Positions 1-12,051 are shown, counted from the first letter of the stretch. The stretch is 64,000 nt of DNA from Nakamurella flavida (GCF_030811475.1 NZ_JAUSQV010000001.1:868001-932000); one strand, 5' to 3'. Program-made: numbers and translations. Notes: generated by a model from the sequence alone, not told the origin.

Positions 1-28
1 CGGCCCTGCTCTCCGTGCGATGCATCAT
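1..28 (-). CDS. 5' end of an unidentified SOS-controlled gene (runs off window)
   Basis: Only the first nine codons are inside the window. They read MMHRTESRA on the minus strand from ATG at 28 (a second ATG at 25). A purine-rich GGGAGGG lies 3-5 nt upstream of the start, a good ribosome binding site. A perfect LexA-type box lies 13 nt upstream of the ATG, so the gene is probably DNA-damage inducible. A mutasome polymerase, imuB or another SOS gene would fit, but nine residues cannot decide. Confidence 0.45.
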
Positions 29-40
29 CGACCCTCCCGT

Positions 41-56
41 TCGAACTCCTGTTCGA
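41..56. promoter_or_regulatory. LexA-binding SOS box
   Basis: The sequence TCGAACTCCTGTTCGA matches the actinobacterial SOS consensus TCGAAC-N4-GTTCGA in every fixed position. The flanks extend the half sites to GTTCGAAC on both sides. It lies just upstream of the minus-strand gene that starts at 28, the usual place for LexA repression. Confidence 0.8.
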
Positions 57-518
57 ACACTAGAGGGTGGGTACGACACTGCGGGACTTCGCGCCGGGGA
101 CCACCCGGTCGGGTGAACCGTTGTGACACAACGCGTCTCGAGCACAGGTGGCACTGTGGTCACTCTGGTTCACTTCAGCCGCAACAGTCCCACAGGACAC
201 CGACAGTCATGATCGAACGGCCCCGACGCCCGCTCCTCCCCCGGGTCGATGACACCACGGAGCGGGACGGGAGCAGGGCGCGCCCGGTGCGAGGTGACGC
301 CTCGGCCGGCAGACCAGGGTCGAACGGGGAGATCGGACGGCAGGGTCGAACGGGAAGGCCGACCAGGTGGTCGATCAGGTCCGTCCGCTGCTCCCTCACG
401 ACGGGGACGCTCCCCTCACGACGAAACGCGAGGGGAGCGCACCCTGCACGAGGGAGCCGGGCCACGGGCGGCGACCCAGGAACAGCGACCCCTCCCCGCC
501 CTCGTCACCGCCCGGGCA
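57..518. other. Non-coding stretch with one hairpin
   Basis: I see no credible gene here; the open frames are arginine- and proline-rich and match nothing I know. The notable structure is an inverted repeat at 408-439 (10-bp arms CGCTCCCCTC / GAGGGGAGCG, 12-nt loop) without a T-run, placed to end transcription of the minus-strand DinB-family gene. Short direct repeats of AGGGTCGAACGGG occur near 315-355. Confidence 0.4.
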
Positions 519-1067
519 TCAGCGCCGGACGTACAGATCGCGGAGCAGGGCGATCTCGGCGCCGTGGTGGATCACCTCGCGGTGGATGTGCAGGACGAGG
601 GCGGCCATGGAGAGGGTCTCGTGGCCGTCCTCGCCGCAGGGCCGGGTCAACCCGTCCTCGCCGAGCGACCGCACCCCGTCGATCCAGGCGGCGTACTGGT
701 CGTCGAGCCGGCGGAGCGCCTCGTCGGCCGAACCGGGGTAGTCGTAGCCGAGATAGTCGACCGGCGGCCCGCCGAAGTGCTGGGCCAGCCGCGCGCCGAA
801 CACCCCGACCAGCAGGTGCCCCGTCCGCCAGGCGATGGTGGTGACGGGGGCCGGGACGGGTTGGGGGTAGGCGAAGTCGATCACCCACTCCCCCGAACCG
901 CCGGCGATGGGCGCCCCCGGCTCACCCCGGCGACGGAGGTTCCAGCTCGGGGACACCGGCTCCCAGCGGTACTCCTCGTCGGTCAGCCCGTCGAGTCTGG
1001 GCCGCAGCTGGTTCTCCCAGTGCCAGGTCAGCTGGAGCAGCAGTTCGGCGTTCAGATCGAGGGTCAT
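519..1067 (-). CDS. DinB-family (DUF664-like) four-helix metalloprotein
   Basis: The product is 182 residues. It has the pattern of the DinB/YfiT-like four-helix bundle: an N-terminal HWENQLRPRLDGLTDEEY helix, a conserved WRTGHLLVGVFGAR helix with a central histidine near residue 83, and a C-terminal HIHREVIHHGAEIALLRDLY helix supplying two further metal-ligand histidines. Family members bind a divalent metal; some are thiol-dependent S-transferases using mycothiol or bacillithiol, but the substrate cannot be told here. ATG at 1067 is chosen because GGAGGAG lies directly upstream; a longer frame to 1136 has no such site. It diverges from the WYL regulator at 1148, which may control it. This family is unrelated to polymerase DinB. 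Confidence 0.85.
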   Translation of the reverse strand: MTLDLNAELLLQLTWHWENQLRPRLDGLTDEEYRWEPVSPSWNLRRRGEPGAPIAGGSGEWVIDFAYPQPVPAPVTTIAWRTGHLLVGVFGARLAQHFGGPPVDYLGYDYPGSADEALRRLDDQYAAWIDGVRSLGEDGLTRPCGEDGHETLSMAALVLHIHREVIHHGAEIALLRDLYVRR

Positions 1068-1147
1068 CGGTTCTCCTCCGGTCGGGACCCCGACCGTGGC
1101 ATCCCAACAGGACAGTTCACGTCCGCACCGGGGCACACTCTGCAGGC

Positions 1148-2140
1148 ATGTCCACCGCCGCCCGCCTGCTGAGCCTGCTCGGGATGTTGTCCGACGGGCG
1201 GGAGTTCTCGGGGGCCGAGTTGGCCGAGCGCCTCGAGGTCGACATCCGGACCGTGCGCCGGGACGTCGACCGGCTGCGGGGGCTCGGATACCCCGTCGCG
1301 GCCCGCCGGGGGAACACCGGCGGGTACCGCTTCGGTACCGGCGGGCGGATGCCCCCGTTGCTCCTGGACGAGGCGGAGGCCGTGGCCATCGTCGTCGGCC
1401 TGCGGACGGTGACGGCCGGGGCCATCAGCAGCCCGCCGGGGACGGGCGCGGGGGCGGCGCGGGCACTGGCCGCCCTGGAACGGGTGCTGCCGCCGGAGGT
1501 GCGGGCCCAGGCGAGCGCGGTGGCCGACGGGGTGGTCTCGCTGGACACCGGGGCGGTGGGCCTGTCACCGGAGTGGGTGGCCGTCATCGTGGGTGCCTGC
1601 CGGGACCACCGGCGACTGCGTTTCGAGTACCGGGCGGTGGACCGGGAGCCGACCCGGCGGGACGTGGAGCCGCACCGGTTGGTCTATTCCGGGCGTCGTT
1701 GGTACCTCGTCGCCCGGGACGTCGACCGGGACGCGTGGCGCACCTTCCGCACCGACCGGATGGCGGACCTGACGGCCGGCACGTTGACCTTCCGGCCGCA
1801 GGAACCCCCGGAGGACGCGGCCACGATGGTCAGCCGGGCCCTGTCCACCGGGCCCTACCGGTGGACGGCCCGGGTGCGGATCTTCGCGCCCCTGCAGTCC
1901 GTCGCCCCGCACGTCCCGGCCTCGATGGCGATGGTGCAGGCCGAGAGCGCGACCAGCAGCATCCTCACCACCGGCTCCGACCACCTCACCGATCTCGCGA
2001 TGCACCTGGGCCAGATCACCTCACCGTTCGAAGTGCTGGAGCCGCCGGAACTGGTGGATCTGCTGGGCGTGATCGGCGCGCGGATGACCGCGGCCGCCGC
2101 GCGATCCGCGTCAGGGACCCCGCTCGAGCCGAGCAGCTGA
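1148..2140 (+). CDS. WYL-domain transcriptional regulator (HTH_11-WYL)
   Basis: The product is 330 residues. Residues 1-60 form a winged helix-turn-helix of HTH_11/DeoR type (ARLLSLLGMLSDGREFSGAELAERLEVDIRTVRRDVDRLR). A WYL domain follows at about 145-225, with the RWYLVARDVDRDAWRTFR core, and then a WCX-like C-terminus. WYL domains sense nucleic-acid or nucleotide ligands and often control DNA repair, defence or metabolic genes. ATG at 1148 is the first plausible start. The 80-bp gap to the divergent DinB-family gene suggests a shared regulatory region and that gene as a target, which is inference. The 108 bp from its end to the convergent ImuA-like gene hold nothing I recognise. Confidence 0.9.
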   Translation: MSTAARLLSLLGMLSDGREFSGAELAERLEVDIRTVRRDVDRLRGLGYPVAARRGNTGGYRFGTGGRMPPLLLDEAEAVAIVVGLRTVTAGAISSPPGTGAGAARALAALERVLPPEVRAQASAVADGVVSLDTGAVGLSPEWVAVIVGACRDHRRLRFEYRAVDREPTRRDVEPHRLVYSGRRWYLVARDVDRDAWRTFRTDRMADLTAGTLTFRPQEPPEDAATMVSRALSTGPYRWTARVRIFAPLQSVAPHVPASMAMVQAESATSSILTTGSDHLTDLAMHLGQITSPFEVLEPPELVDLLGVIGARMTAAAARSASGTPLEPSS

Positions 2141-2248
2141 CCGGGCGACGGACGGAACGCCGACCGGGGACCGGAGACAGCGCGGGACCCGTCGGACGCG
2201 CGGCAGGAACGGCACCGACCAGCGCCGACCGGCACGGCACGGCACGGG

Positions 2249-4186
2249 TCAACCCATCGCAGCGGTCGGCCTCTCCTGCTCCCCCGACGTCCCGGTCGCT
2301 GCGGTCCCCGTGGCGGGGACGGCCACGGCGGGGACGACGCGGACGGACCGCCGGTCGCTCCGGAGCAGGACCACGGCCTCCCGGCCCTGCGCCGCCGCCC
2401 CCCGACCGCGCGCCTGCACCAGGAGCTCCCGGTCCCGCAGCCGACCGTGCCCCTGGTGCAGCCCTGTCCAGCCCTGCAGGGTCGCAGTCAGCGTGATGTC
2501 GGCTCCCGGCCAGGGACCGGCGACGAGCAGGACGGCGCCGCGCTGCCGCAGTCGACCGTTCAGCACCCGGAGTCGGCCCGCGGGGGGCGGGGCCTTCGGT
2601 GCGGCCACGGCCACCACCTCGACCCCGTCGACCAGCACCGACAGCACCTGCAGGACGTCCTCACCCGGATCGGGGATGACGACCAGGCGATCCAGGTCGA
2701 TGCCGAACTCGGCCGCCGCGGCCAGCCCGATGCCCGGCATGCCGACCAGGGCGGCCCACTGCACCCGGGAACCGGCCAGCAGGGAGAACAACAGACTCGT
2801 CGCCCCCTGTCCGGCGAGGCTGACCACGCCACCGCGCGGCAGGCCACCGCGCGGCAGGACGACGGCCAACGGCTCGGGAACCGGCACCACGGTGGGCCGG
2901 GTCGGGTCGGCACCGCGGTCCGCGCCCTGCTCGCCGATCGGACCCGTACCGGCCGACCCGGGTCCGGCGAGATCGTGCAGATCGGAACCGTGCAGATCGG
3001 AGCCGTGCCGTTCGGAGCCGTGCCGTTCGGAGCCGTGGAGAGCGGAGCCGTGCCGTTCGGAACCCGGTCGGGCGAGATCGCGCAGCGCGGCACCGCGGCC
3101 AGGCCCGGCCGGGTCGGACGCCTCATCCCGGTGGGCGGGGTCGACGGACGAAGCGGTGCTGCCGAACGAGCGGGGCGACACGACGACCACCGGCCGCCCC
3201 ACGGGGGTCGACGCGGCGGCGGGGTGCGCGAACAGCCCGAGCACGTCCGACGGCACGGCGGCGTCCGACATCGGGCTGTGGGAGACGACTCTCGCCGACG
3301 GCGGGGAGGTCAGGGGTTGCAGCAGGGGGGGCTGGGTGGTGGTCGGCCCGGCGGTTCGCGCGGCCCGGGCCGGACGCGGAAGGGGTCGGGACGGTGGGGA
3401 CGCCGACGCGGGCTCGGCGGGGTCGGCCTCCAGCGCGAACAGGTCGAGGGTGGACAGCGGTGCCACAGCCGGGCGGACCCCCCGGTTCGTCCGCGGTGGG
3501 GACGACGTCCGCGCAGGAGCAGTCCCCTGGGCGGAGAGGCCGGCGGCCCGACCCGTCGCCGGAGGTGTGATCGCCGGCTCGACACCGACGGACGCGGCAG
3601 ACACCCCGGATGTCGCGGACGTGGCGGCCGACGGGCTGTCCGCTCGACGGGCGGACCTCGCCGATGCCCCGATCAGCCGCGGCGCGGGAGCGACGGACGG
3701 GATGGGCGCCCCCAGCGGTGCCGGCCGACCGGACGCCTCGGCGAGCCGTCGACGGAGATCGGCCAGGACGGCGGCCCGGTCCGCTCCGGCGCGAGAGTCG
3801 GCCCGCGCCGGATGATAGAGGCCCACAGGAGGATCGAGGCCGACGGCCGGGTCGGCCCGGCCCGGAGAGCGGGAAGGCATCGGCCGGCCGGCCGGGCCGA
3901 CCGACCGGGCGCCGGTCGCCGGGCCGGATCCGTCACCGGACACATCGTCGGGTGACCAGTCGGTGACGACCCCGGTGCCGTCCCACCCGGCCTCGAACGG
4001 GATCCCGTCCCCACCGGCACCCACCGACCCCGTGCCGGCAGGGACACGACCGGCATCGGGGAGGTCGTCGGCGGACGATCCGTCCCGGACCGCGCCCCCG
4101 ATGACCTCACCGAAGGACAACTCGACCGCTTCCGACCCGACCGGGTCGGAGAACGGGTCGGCGCCACCGCCCGGGTCGTCGAACAT
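2249..4186 (-). CDS. imuA: ImuA-like (ImuA') SOS mutasome protein with long disordered N-terminus
   Basis: The product is about 645 residues from ATG 4186. The last 190 residues resemble the RecA-like region of mycobacterial ImuA': a PRGGLPRGGVVSLAGQGATS loop in place of a true Walker A, then VGMPGIGLAAAAEFGIDLD, VVIPDPGEDVLQVLSVLVDG, and an RLRQRGAVLLVAGPW strand. ImuA' works with ImuB and DnaE2 in damage-induced mutagenesis. The first 440 residues are proline/alanine/serine-rich and look disordered; they include a five-residue GSERH-type tandem repeat (2975-3064). A perfect LexA box covers the start codon, supporting both identity and start. imuB and dnaE2 are not adjacent. The ImuA identity is strong for the C-terminus; the N-terminal extension is unusual. 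Confidence 0.75.
   Translation of the reverse strand: MFDDPGGGADPFSDPVGSEAVELSFGEVIGGAVRDGSSADDLPDAGRVPAGTGSVGAGGDGIPFEAGWDGTGVVTDWSPDDVSGDGSGPATGARSVGPAGRPMPSRSPGRADPAVGLDPPVGLYHPARADSRAGADRAAVLADLRRRLAEASGRPAPLGAPIPSVAPAPRLIGASARSARRADSPSAATSATSGVSAASVGVEPAITPPATGRAAGLSAQGTAPARTSSPPRTNRGVRPAVAPLSTLDLFALEADPAEPASASPPSRPLPRPARAARTAGPTTTQPPLLQPLTSPPSARVVSHSPMSDAAVPSDVLGLFAHPAAASTPVGRPVVVVSPRSFGSTASSVDPAHRDEASDPAGPGRGAALRDLARPGSERHGSALHGSERHGSERHGSDLHGSDLHDLAGPGSAGTGPIGEQGADRGADPTRPTVVPVPEPLAVVLPRGGLPRGGVVSLAGQGATSLLFSLLAGSRVQWAALVGMPGIGLAAAAEFGIDLDRLVVIPDPGEDVLQVLSVLVDGVEVVAVAAPKAPPPAGRLRVLNGRLRQRGAVLLVAGPWPGADITLTATLQGWTGLHQGHGRLRDRELLVQARGRGAAAQGREAVVLLRSDRRSVRVVPAVAVPATGTAATGTSGEQERPTAAMG
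2975..3064. repeat. Six 15-bp tandem repeats inside the ImuA-like gene
   Basis: Six consecutive 15-bp units (plus-strand form GTGCCGTTCGGAGCC with variants) start at 2975, 2990, 3005, 3020, 3035 and 3050. On the coding strand they give GSERH, GSALH, GSERH, GSERH, GSDLH, GSDLH. The unit keeps the reading frame, so copy-number change would alter linker length without breaking the gene. Confidence 0.9.
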
Positions 4187-4194
4187 GTGTTCGA
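4179..4194. promoter_or_regulatory. LexA-binding SOS box over the ImuA-like start codon
   Basis: TCGAACATGTGTTCGA is a perfect match to TCGAAC-N4-GTTCGA. The initiation codon of the minus-strand gene (4186-4184) lies inside it. LexA bound here would cover both the transcription start region and the translation start, which implies a leaderless or very short-leader transcript if this start is right. Confidence 0.85.
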
Positions 4195-4536
4195 CCCTAA
4201 ACAGCGACAACCCTCGGGGGCAACCCGCCGGGAACCTGACGGGTGAGGAGGGACGGATGGGACGATCGGGACGGGCAACCCACACTGCACGGCAGGAGCC
4301 GCCCTCGTGACCCGTCCGCCCATGGGGCACACGGACACGTCGCAGGTCCTCAGGGATCACCGCGAGACCGGGGCAGGAGCCCGCCCCCGTCCGACCTGAC
4401 GACCGGCCGAGCCCGGCACGACGCCGGTCGCCGCAACAGCATCACCACGGCCAGGGCCACCGCGATCGCCCACCCTCGACCGCCGGGCACAGGCACACCA
4501 GCGCCCGCACCGGCCGAGTGACCTACAGCGAGCGAC
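4195..4536. other. Intergenic region between hisH and the ImuA-like gene
   Basis: No firm gene is seen. A minus-strand frame ending at 4350 contains a short hydrophobic run (WAIAVALAVVMLL) and could be a small membrane protein, but it lacks a convincing ribosome binding site. A 14-bp direct duplication (ACCTACAGCGAGCG at 4521-4534 and 4535-4548) spans the hisH stop codon. Confidence 0.4.
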
Positions 4537-5172
4537 CTACAGCGAGCGGACCCAGCGCTGCAGCACCTCGGCACCGGCGTCGCCGGACTTCTCGGGGTGG
4601 AACTGGGTGGCGCTGAGCGGGCCGTTCTCCACGGCGGCGACGAACCGGTCGCCGCCGTGCTCGGCCCAGGTGATCACCGGCGGGGTGAACGGACCGCTGA
4701 CCTCGAGCTCCCAGCGGCGGACGGCGTAGGAGTGCACGAAGTAGTACCGGGTCTCCGGGTCGAGACCGTCGAACAGCACGGACCTCTCCCCCGGCTGCAC
4801 GGTGTTCCAGCCCATGTGCGGGACGATCGGGGCCTGCAGCCGTTCCACCGTTCCCGGCCACTCGCTGAGCCCGGTGGATTCCACGCCGTGCTCGACGCCG
4901 CGGTCGAAGAGCACCTGCATCCCCACGCAGATGCCCAGCACCGGTCGGGACCCGGCCAACCGCCGGCCGATGATGCGGCCGCCGCGTACCGCGTTCAGTC
5001 CCTGCATGCAGGCCTCGTACGCGCCGACCCCGGGGACGACGAGGCCGTCGGCCGCGAGGGCGGCGTCGAAGTCGGACGTCACCTCGACCTCCGCCCCGGT
5101 GCGCAGCAGCGCGCGGGCCGCGGAGGCCAGGTTGCCGGAGCCGTAGTCCAGCACGACCAGCTTCGGGCTCAC
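4537..5172 (-). CDS. hisH: Imidazole glycerol phosphate synthase, glutaminase subunit HisH
   Basis: The product is a 211-residue class I glutamine amidotransferase. It supplies ammonia to HisF, making imidazole glycerol phosphate and AICAR in histidine synthesis. The oxyanion/PGVG strand ([12 protein letters not shown]), nucleophile cysteine (GICVGMQ, near 82) and C-terminal His-Glu pair (QFHPEKSG) are all present, so the triad is complete. The GTG start at 5172 is set by the GTGA overlap with the upstream small ORF. It is the last gene of the his cluster here: hisA and hisF, which normally follow in actinobacteria, are not downstream. Confidence 0.95.
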   Translation of the reverse strand: MSPKLVVLDYGSGNLASAARALLRTGAEVEVTSDFDAALAADGLVVPGVGAYEACMQGLNAVRGGRIIGRRLAGSRPVLGICVGMQVLFDRGVEHGVESTGLSEWPGTVERLQAPIVPHMGWNTVQPGERSVLFDGLDPETRYYFVHSYAVRRWELEVSGPFTPPVITWAEHGGDRFVAAVENGPLSATQFHPEKSGDAGAEVLQRWVRSL

Positions 5173-5317
5173 GACAGCAACCAGAGGATGCCCCCGGCCA
5201 CGCAGCCGACCGCGAACACCGCGATGACCACCGCGCCGGTGGGGTTGGTCTTCCGGAGTGCGAGCACGCCGCCGGACAGGAACCCGCCCAGACCGATGAG
5301 CAGGATCGGGAGCCAGT

Positions 5318-5321
<4 letters not shown>
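5169..5321 (-). CDS. Small hydrophobic membrane protein (50 aa) between hisB and hisH
   Basis: This frame of 50 codons starts at GTG 5321 inside the end of hisB (GTGA overlap) and stops at 5169 inside the start of hisH (again GTGA). The product has two hydrophobic segments ([20 protein letters not shown] and [20 protein letters not shown]) joined by a short basic/proline loop RKTNPTG, predicting a two-helix hairpin. Exact coupling on both sides argues for a translated gene. I recognise no family and no role; it could simply keep ribosomes moving from hisB to hisH. Confidence 0.7.
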
Positions 5322-8544
<3,223 letters not shown>

Positions 8545-9360
8545 TCACGAACCGGCGGTACGCACGCCCTGCGCGAGGTCCACGTCGACCAGGACCACAC
8601 CCGGCTCCTGCCCGAGCTGCCGGACGCGGTGCCCGCCGGGGGCCCAGACCCCGCTGCCGCCGCAGGCCGGTCCGCCGCCGGTGCCCCCGCAGAACTGGGC
8701 CAGCACGACCCACTTGCCGTGCCGGGTGGCCGCGGCCATCTGCTCGGCGAGCCGCTGCTCGGCCCCGATCACGTACAGCCCCGAGACCAGCGAGACCTCC
8801 ACCCCGGCGTAGGCCAGCCGGGAATGGTGATCGGCCACGGTGACGTCGCGGCCGGTGGCCAGCCCGAGGCGCCAGCCCCCGATGGGCAGGACGGCGTCGT
8901 TCACCCCCGGTCCGAAGATGCCGATCTCCCCCACGTCCAGGTACCGCTTGAGGTAGGCGACCCGATCCCGACCGGCGATGTCGATGTGCAGGGTGCCGAT
9001 GCGCGGCGGCCCGTCCGGGGCGGACCCGGCGCCCACCGCGACCGGCCGGGGTTCGGTCACCGGGGCACCGACGAAGGCGTGCACCCCGTGGTGGCGACAG
9101 GCCCGGCGGAGCGGCTCCAGGCGCGGGTCACCCGGGTCGACCCGGATGCGGTGCAGGTCGATGAGGTCCGGGTCGTAGCCGGTGAGCGACAACTGCGGGA
9201 ACACCACGACCCGTGCCCCGGACGCGGCCGCCTCGGCCACCCACCGAGCGTGGTCGACGGCGTTGGCACCGACGTCCCCGGTGACCGGGGACAGCTGCAC
9301 CGCGGCCACCCGCAGGGGTGGGCGCGAGCCGGGTGCGGCCGGGGGCCGGTCCGGCGTCAT
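8545..9360 (-). CDS. Nitrilase-superfamily protein with altered catalytic triad
   Basis: The product is 271 residues with the carbon-nitrogen hydrolase fold: LRVAAVQLSPVTGDV start, VVVFPQLSLTGYDPDL, AYLKRYLDVGE and GLATGRDVTVAD segments. Active relatives use a Glu-Lys-Cys triad. Here the glutamate position is glutamine (FPQ), the lysine is kept (LKR), and the cysteine position is glycine (ATGRD). It is therefore probably not a hydrolase of the usual kind and may be a regulatory or binding pseudoenzyme. It overlaps nadC by ATGA as the fourth gene of the nadA-nadB-nadC operon, suggesting a role linked to NAD synthesis or salvage. That role is inference. Confidence 0.85.
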   Translation of the reverse strand: MTPDRPPAAPGSRPPLRVAAVQLSPVTGDVGANAVDHARWVAEAAASGARVVVFPQLSLTGYDPDLIDLHRIRVDPGDPRLEPLRRACRHHGVHAFVGAPVTEPRPVAVGAGSAPDGPPRIGTLHIDIAGRDRVAYLKRYLDVGEIGIFGPGVNDAVLPIGGWRLGLATGRDVTVADHHSRLAYAGVEVSLVSGLYVIGAEQRLAEQMAAATRHGKWVVLAQFCGGTGGGPACGGSGVWAPGGHRVRQLGQEPGVVLVDVDLAQGVRTAGS

Positions 9361-10331
9361 CGCGCCGGGGACAGGCTGGTCCGCAGATCCAGGCCCAGGT
9401 CCAGCGCGGGTGCCGAATGGGTCAGGGCGCCGACGGCGATGTAGTCGACCCCGGTGGCGGCGACCTCGGCCGCCCGCCGCAGGGTCAGCCCGCCGGACGC
9501 CTCCAGGGCGATCCGTGGGCTCCGCGCGGCGGCCCGCCGGACGGCCTCGCGGGTGTCGGCCAGGCTGAAGTTGTCCAGCAGGACCAACGGAACCCCTTCC
9601 GCCAGCGCCTCGTCGAGCTGTTGCAGGGTGTCCACCTCGACCTCCAGCGGTGTGTGCGGGTCCAGGGACCGTACCGCCGCGATGGCCTGCCGAACAGAGC
9701 CCGCCGCCATCACATGGTTGTCCTTGATCAACGCAGCGTCACCGAGACTCATCCGGTGGTTGACCCCGCCGCCGCACCGCACGGCGTACTTCTCCAACGC
9801 CCGCAGCCCCGGCAGCGTCTTGCGGGTGTCCCGGACGCGGGCATCCGTCCCGGCCACCGCGTCCACCCAGGCCCGGGTGGCGGTGGCGATGCCGGACAGG
9901 TGGGTGAGCAGGTTGAGCGCGGTCCGTTCGGCGGTCAGCATGGCCCGGGCCGGGCCCTGCACGCGCAGGGCCGGCTCGCCGGGCACCAATCGGTCGCCGT
10001 CGGTGAGCAGCGCCTCGACCCGCACGGCACCGTCGGTGGCCGCGTCGAACACCGCCATCACCACCGCGACCCCGGCGATCACCCCCGGTTCCCGCGGGGT
10101 CAGATCGGCCTCGGCCCACAGGTCCACCGGGACGGTCGCCATGGTCGTCACGTCCGGCCCGTCGCGCAGATCCTCGGCCAGCGCGACCGCGACGACCCGG
10201 GCGACGTCGGCCGGGTCCAATCCGGCCCGGGCCAGCGCGGCCACGGTGGCCGGGGAGAACCCACCCGGCCCCGGTCGACCCGACGTGTCGGTCCGGTCCG
10301 CCGCGTCGTCGGTCGTCGTCCCGGTGTTCAT
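9357..10331 (-). CDS. nadC: Quinolinate phosphoribosyltransferase NadC
   Basis: The product is 324 residues. It joins quinolinate and PRPP to nicotinate mononucleotide with release of CO2, the third step of de novo NAD synthesis. Seen motifs are ALAEDLRDGPDVTT, ERTALNLLTHLSGIAT, RDTRKTLPGLRALEKYAV with the basic substrate-binding residues, GGGVNHRMSLGDAALIKDNH, and the C-terminal ASGGLTL and VDYIAVGALTHS phosphate-binding strands. ATG 10331 overlaps the nadB stop as ATGA. The first 30 residues form a polar N-terminal extension relative to the family. Confidence 0.95.
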   Translation of the reverse strand: MNTGTTTDDAADRTDTSGRPGPGGFSPATVAALARAGLDPADVARVVAVALAEDLRDGPDVTTMATVPVDLWAEADLTPREPGVIAGVAVVMAVFDAATDGAVRVEALLTDGDRLVPGEPALRVQGPARAMLTAERTALNLLTHLSGIATATRAWVDAVAGTDARVRDTRKTLPGLRALEKYAVRCGGGVNHRMSLGDAALIKDNHVMAAGSVRQAIAAVRSLDPHTPLEVEVDTLQQLDEALAEGVPLVLLDNFSLADTREAVRRAAARSPRIALEASGGLTLRRAAEVAATGVDYIAVGALTHSAPALDLGLDLRTSLSPAR

Positions 10332-12051
10332 CGGGTCACCAGGACGTCGCTGCTGCCGTCGGCGACGCGATCGGTGGACACCCGCAGCTCGCCGTCGACC
10401 AGACGCACGGTGCTCGACCGGGCCTGCGCGGCGTCGGTGGCCGGGAAGTCGACTCGGACGTGGGCGCCGCGGGACTCGGTCCGGGCCGCCGCCGCGGCCA
10501 GCAACGCCCGCGCGGCCAGGGCCAGGTTCGCCGTCTGCACGGCGGCCCGATCGGTCACCACGGGCGTGCGACGGGCCGTGTCGGCGGCGACGGCGTCGGC
10601 CGCGGCCAGTCCGGCCGCGTCCCGGCCGATGCCGGCCCACCGGCTCATCGCGTTCTGCAGCGCCTCGAGCCCGGCCGGATCGGCCCCGGGCGCCCGGGTG
10701 AGCACCAGCTCGGCGTCCGACGGGTTCCACACCCGGGAGGCCAGCACCGCCGCGTTCACCGCCTCGGCCGTCCGCTCCCCCATCACCAGACCCTCCAGCA
10801 GAGAATTGGACGCCAGCCGGTTCGCCCCGTGCAGTCCGGTGCGCGCGACCTCGCCCACCGCGAAGAGGCCGGGCACGCTCGTCCGTCCGTCGAGGTCGGT
10901 GCGCACCCCGCCGCAGCTGTAGTGGGCGGCCGGGGCGACCGGGATCGGGTCGACCCGGGGGTCGATCCCGGCGGCCAGGCAGGCGGCGGTCACGGTCGGG
11001 AAACGCCGGCGGAACTCCGCACCGTCGATGCCGGTCGCGTCGAGCAGCACGTGGTCGGCCGGGGCGGCTCCCGCCCCGTCCGTGCCGGTCATCCGACGGG
11101 TGACGGCCAGGGAGACCACGTCGCGCGGGGCCAGATCGGCCAACGGGTGCACGCCGGGCATGATCCGGGCGCCGTCCACGTCCACCAGCACGGCGCCCGC
11201 GCCGCGGACCGCCTCGGTGACCAGCGGCCGCCGGCCCCGTCCACCCCCGGCGGTGAACAGCACCGTGGGATGGAACTGGACGAACTCGGCGTCGGCGAGC
11301 TCGGCGCCCGCCCGCAACGCCATGGCCAGGCCGTCACCGGTGGCCACCGGCGGATTGGTGGTGGCCGCGTACAGATGGCCGGCGCCGCCCGTGGCCAGCA
11401 CGACCGCGCGGGCCCGGATCAGCCCGACGGAGCCGTCGGGGGCCAGCACGGACAGCCCACCGGCCCGACCGGAACCGTCGAGCACCACGTCCAGGGCCAG
11501 GTGATCGGTGAGCACGGCCGGACCGGTGTCGATCCCGGCCAGCAGGGCCCGTTCGATCTCCGCGCCGGTGGCGTCGCCACCGGCGTGGATGATCCGGTCG
11601 GCGTGGTGGCCGCCCTCCCGGGTGCGGAGCAGCCCGCCGGGGCCCACGTCGAAGCGTGCACCCCGGGCGATGAGGCGGTCGACCGCACCGGGCCCGTCGA
11701 TGAGGATGCGGGCCGCGGCGTCCGGGTCGACCAGGCCGCCGCCGGCCTCCAGGGTGTCCCGCAGGTGCGCCGGAACCGAGTCCTCCGCGGGGGCGCCGTC
11801 CACGCCCGGCCGATCGGCGACCTGGTCCAGGACGACCGCGACCCCGCCCTGGGCCCAGGTGGTGCTGCCCTCGTCCGGTTCGCCCTTCGTCACCACGAGC
11901 ACGGAACGACCGGCGGCGATCAGATCGAACGCCGTGGTCAGCCCGGCCACTCCGGTGCCGACCACGACCACGTCGGCGGTCGCCTCCCAGGCCGGCAGCA
12001 GGGTCTCGGCCCACTCGGCCGCGTCGATGACGGCAGCCGGGTCCGGGGTGG

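Noticed and set aside
175-465. Open frames on both strands in the left non-coding stretch
   Set aside because: Composition is that of random high-GC translation (arginine, glycine, proline), with no motif and no supporting start site.
519-1067. DNA polymerase IV (dinB) because of the nearby SOS box
   Set aside because: The protein is a 182-residue four-helix DinB/YfiT-fold metalloprotein, unrelated to Y-family polymerases, and the SOS box at 41-56 belongs to the next gene.
2310-3955. Long plus-strand frames opposite the ImuA-like gene
   Set aside because: They mirror the coding strand and have repetitive low-complexity translation; the SOS box and family motifs support the minus strand.
4350-4514. 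Minus-strand frame with a hydrophobic WAIAVALAVVMLL run downstream of hisH
   Set aside because: No ribosome binding site at a sensible start, arginine-rich remainder, and no recognisable family; kept only as a remark on the intergenic region.
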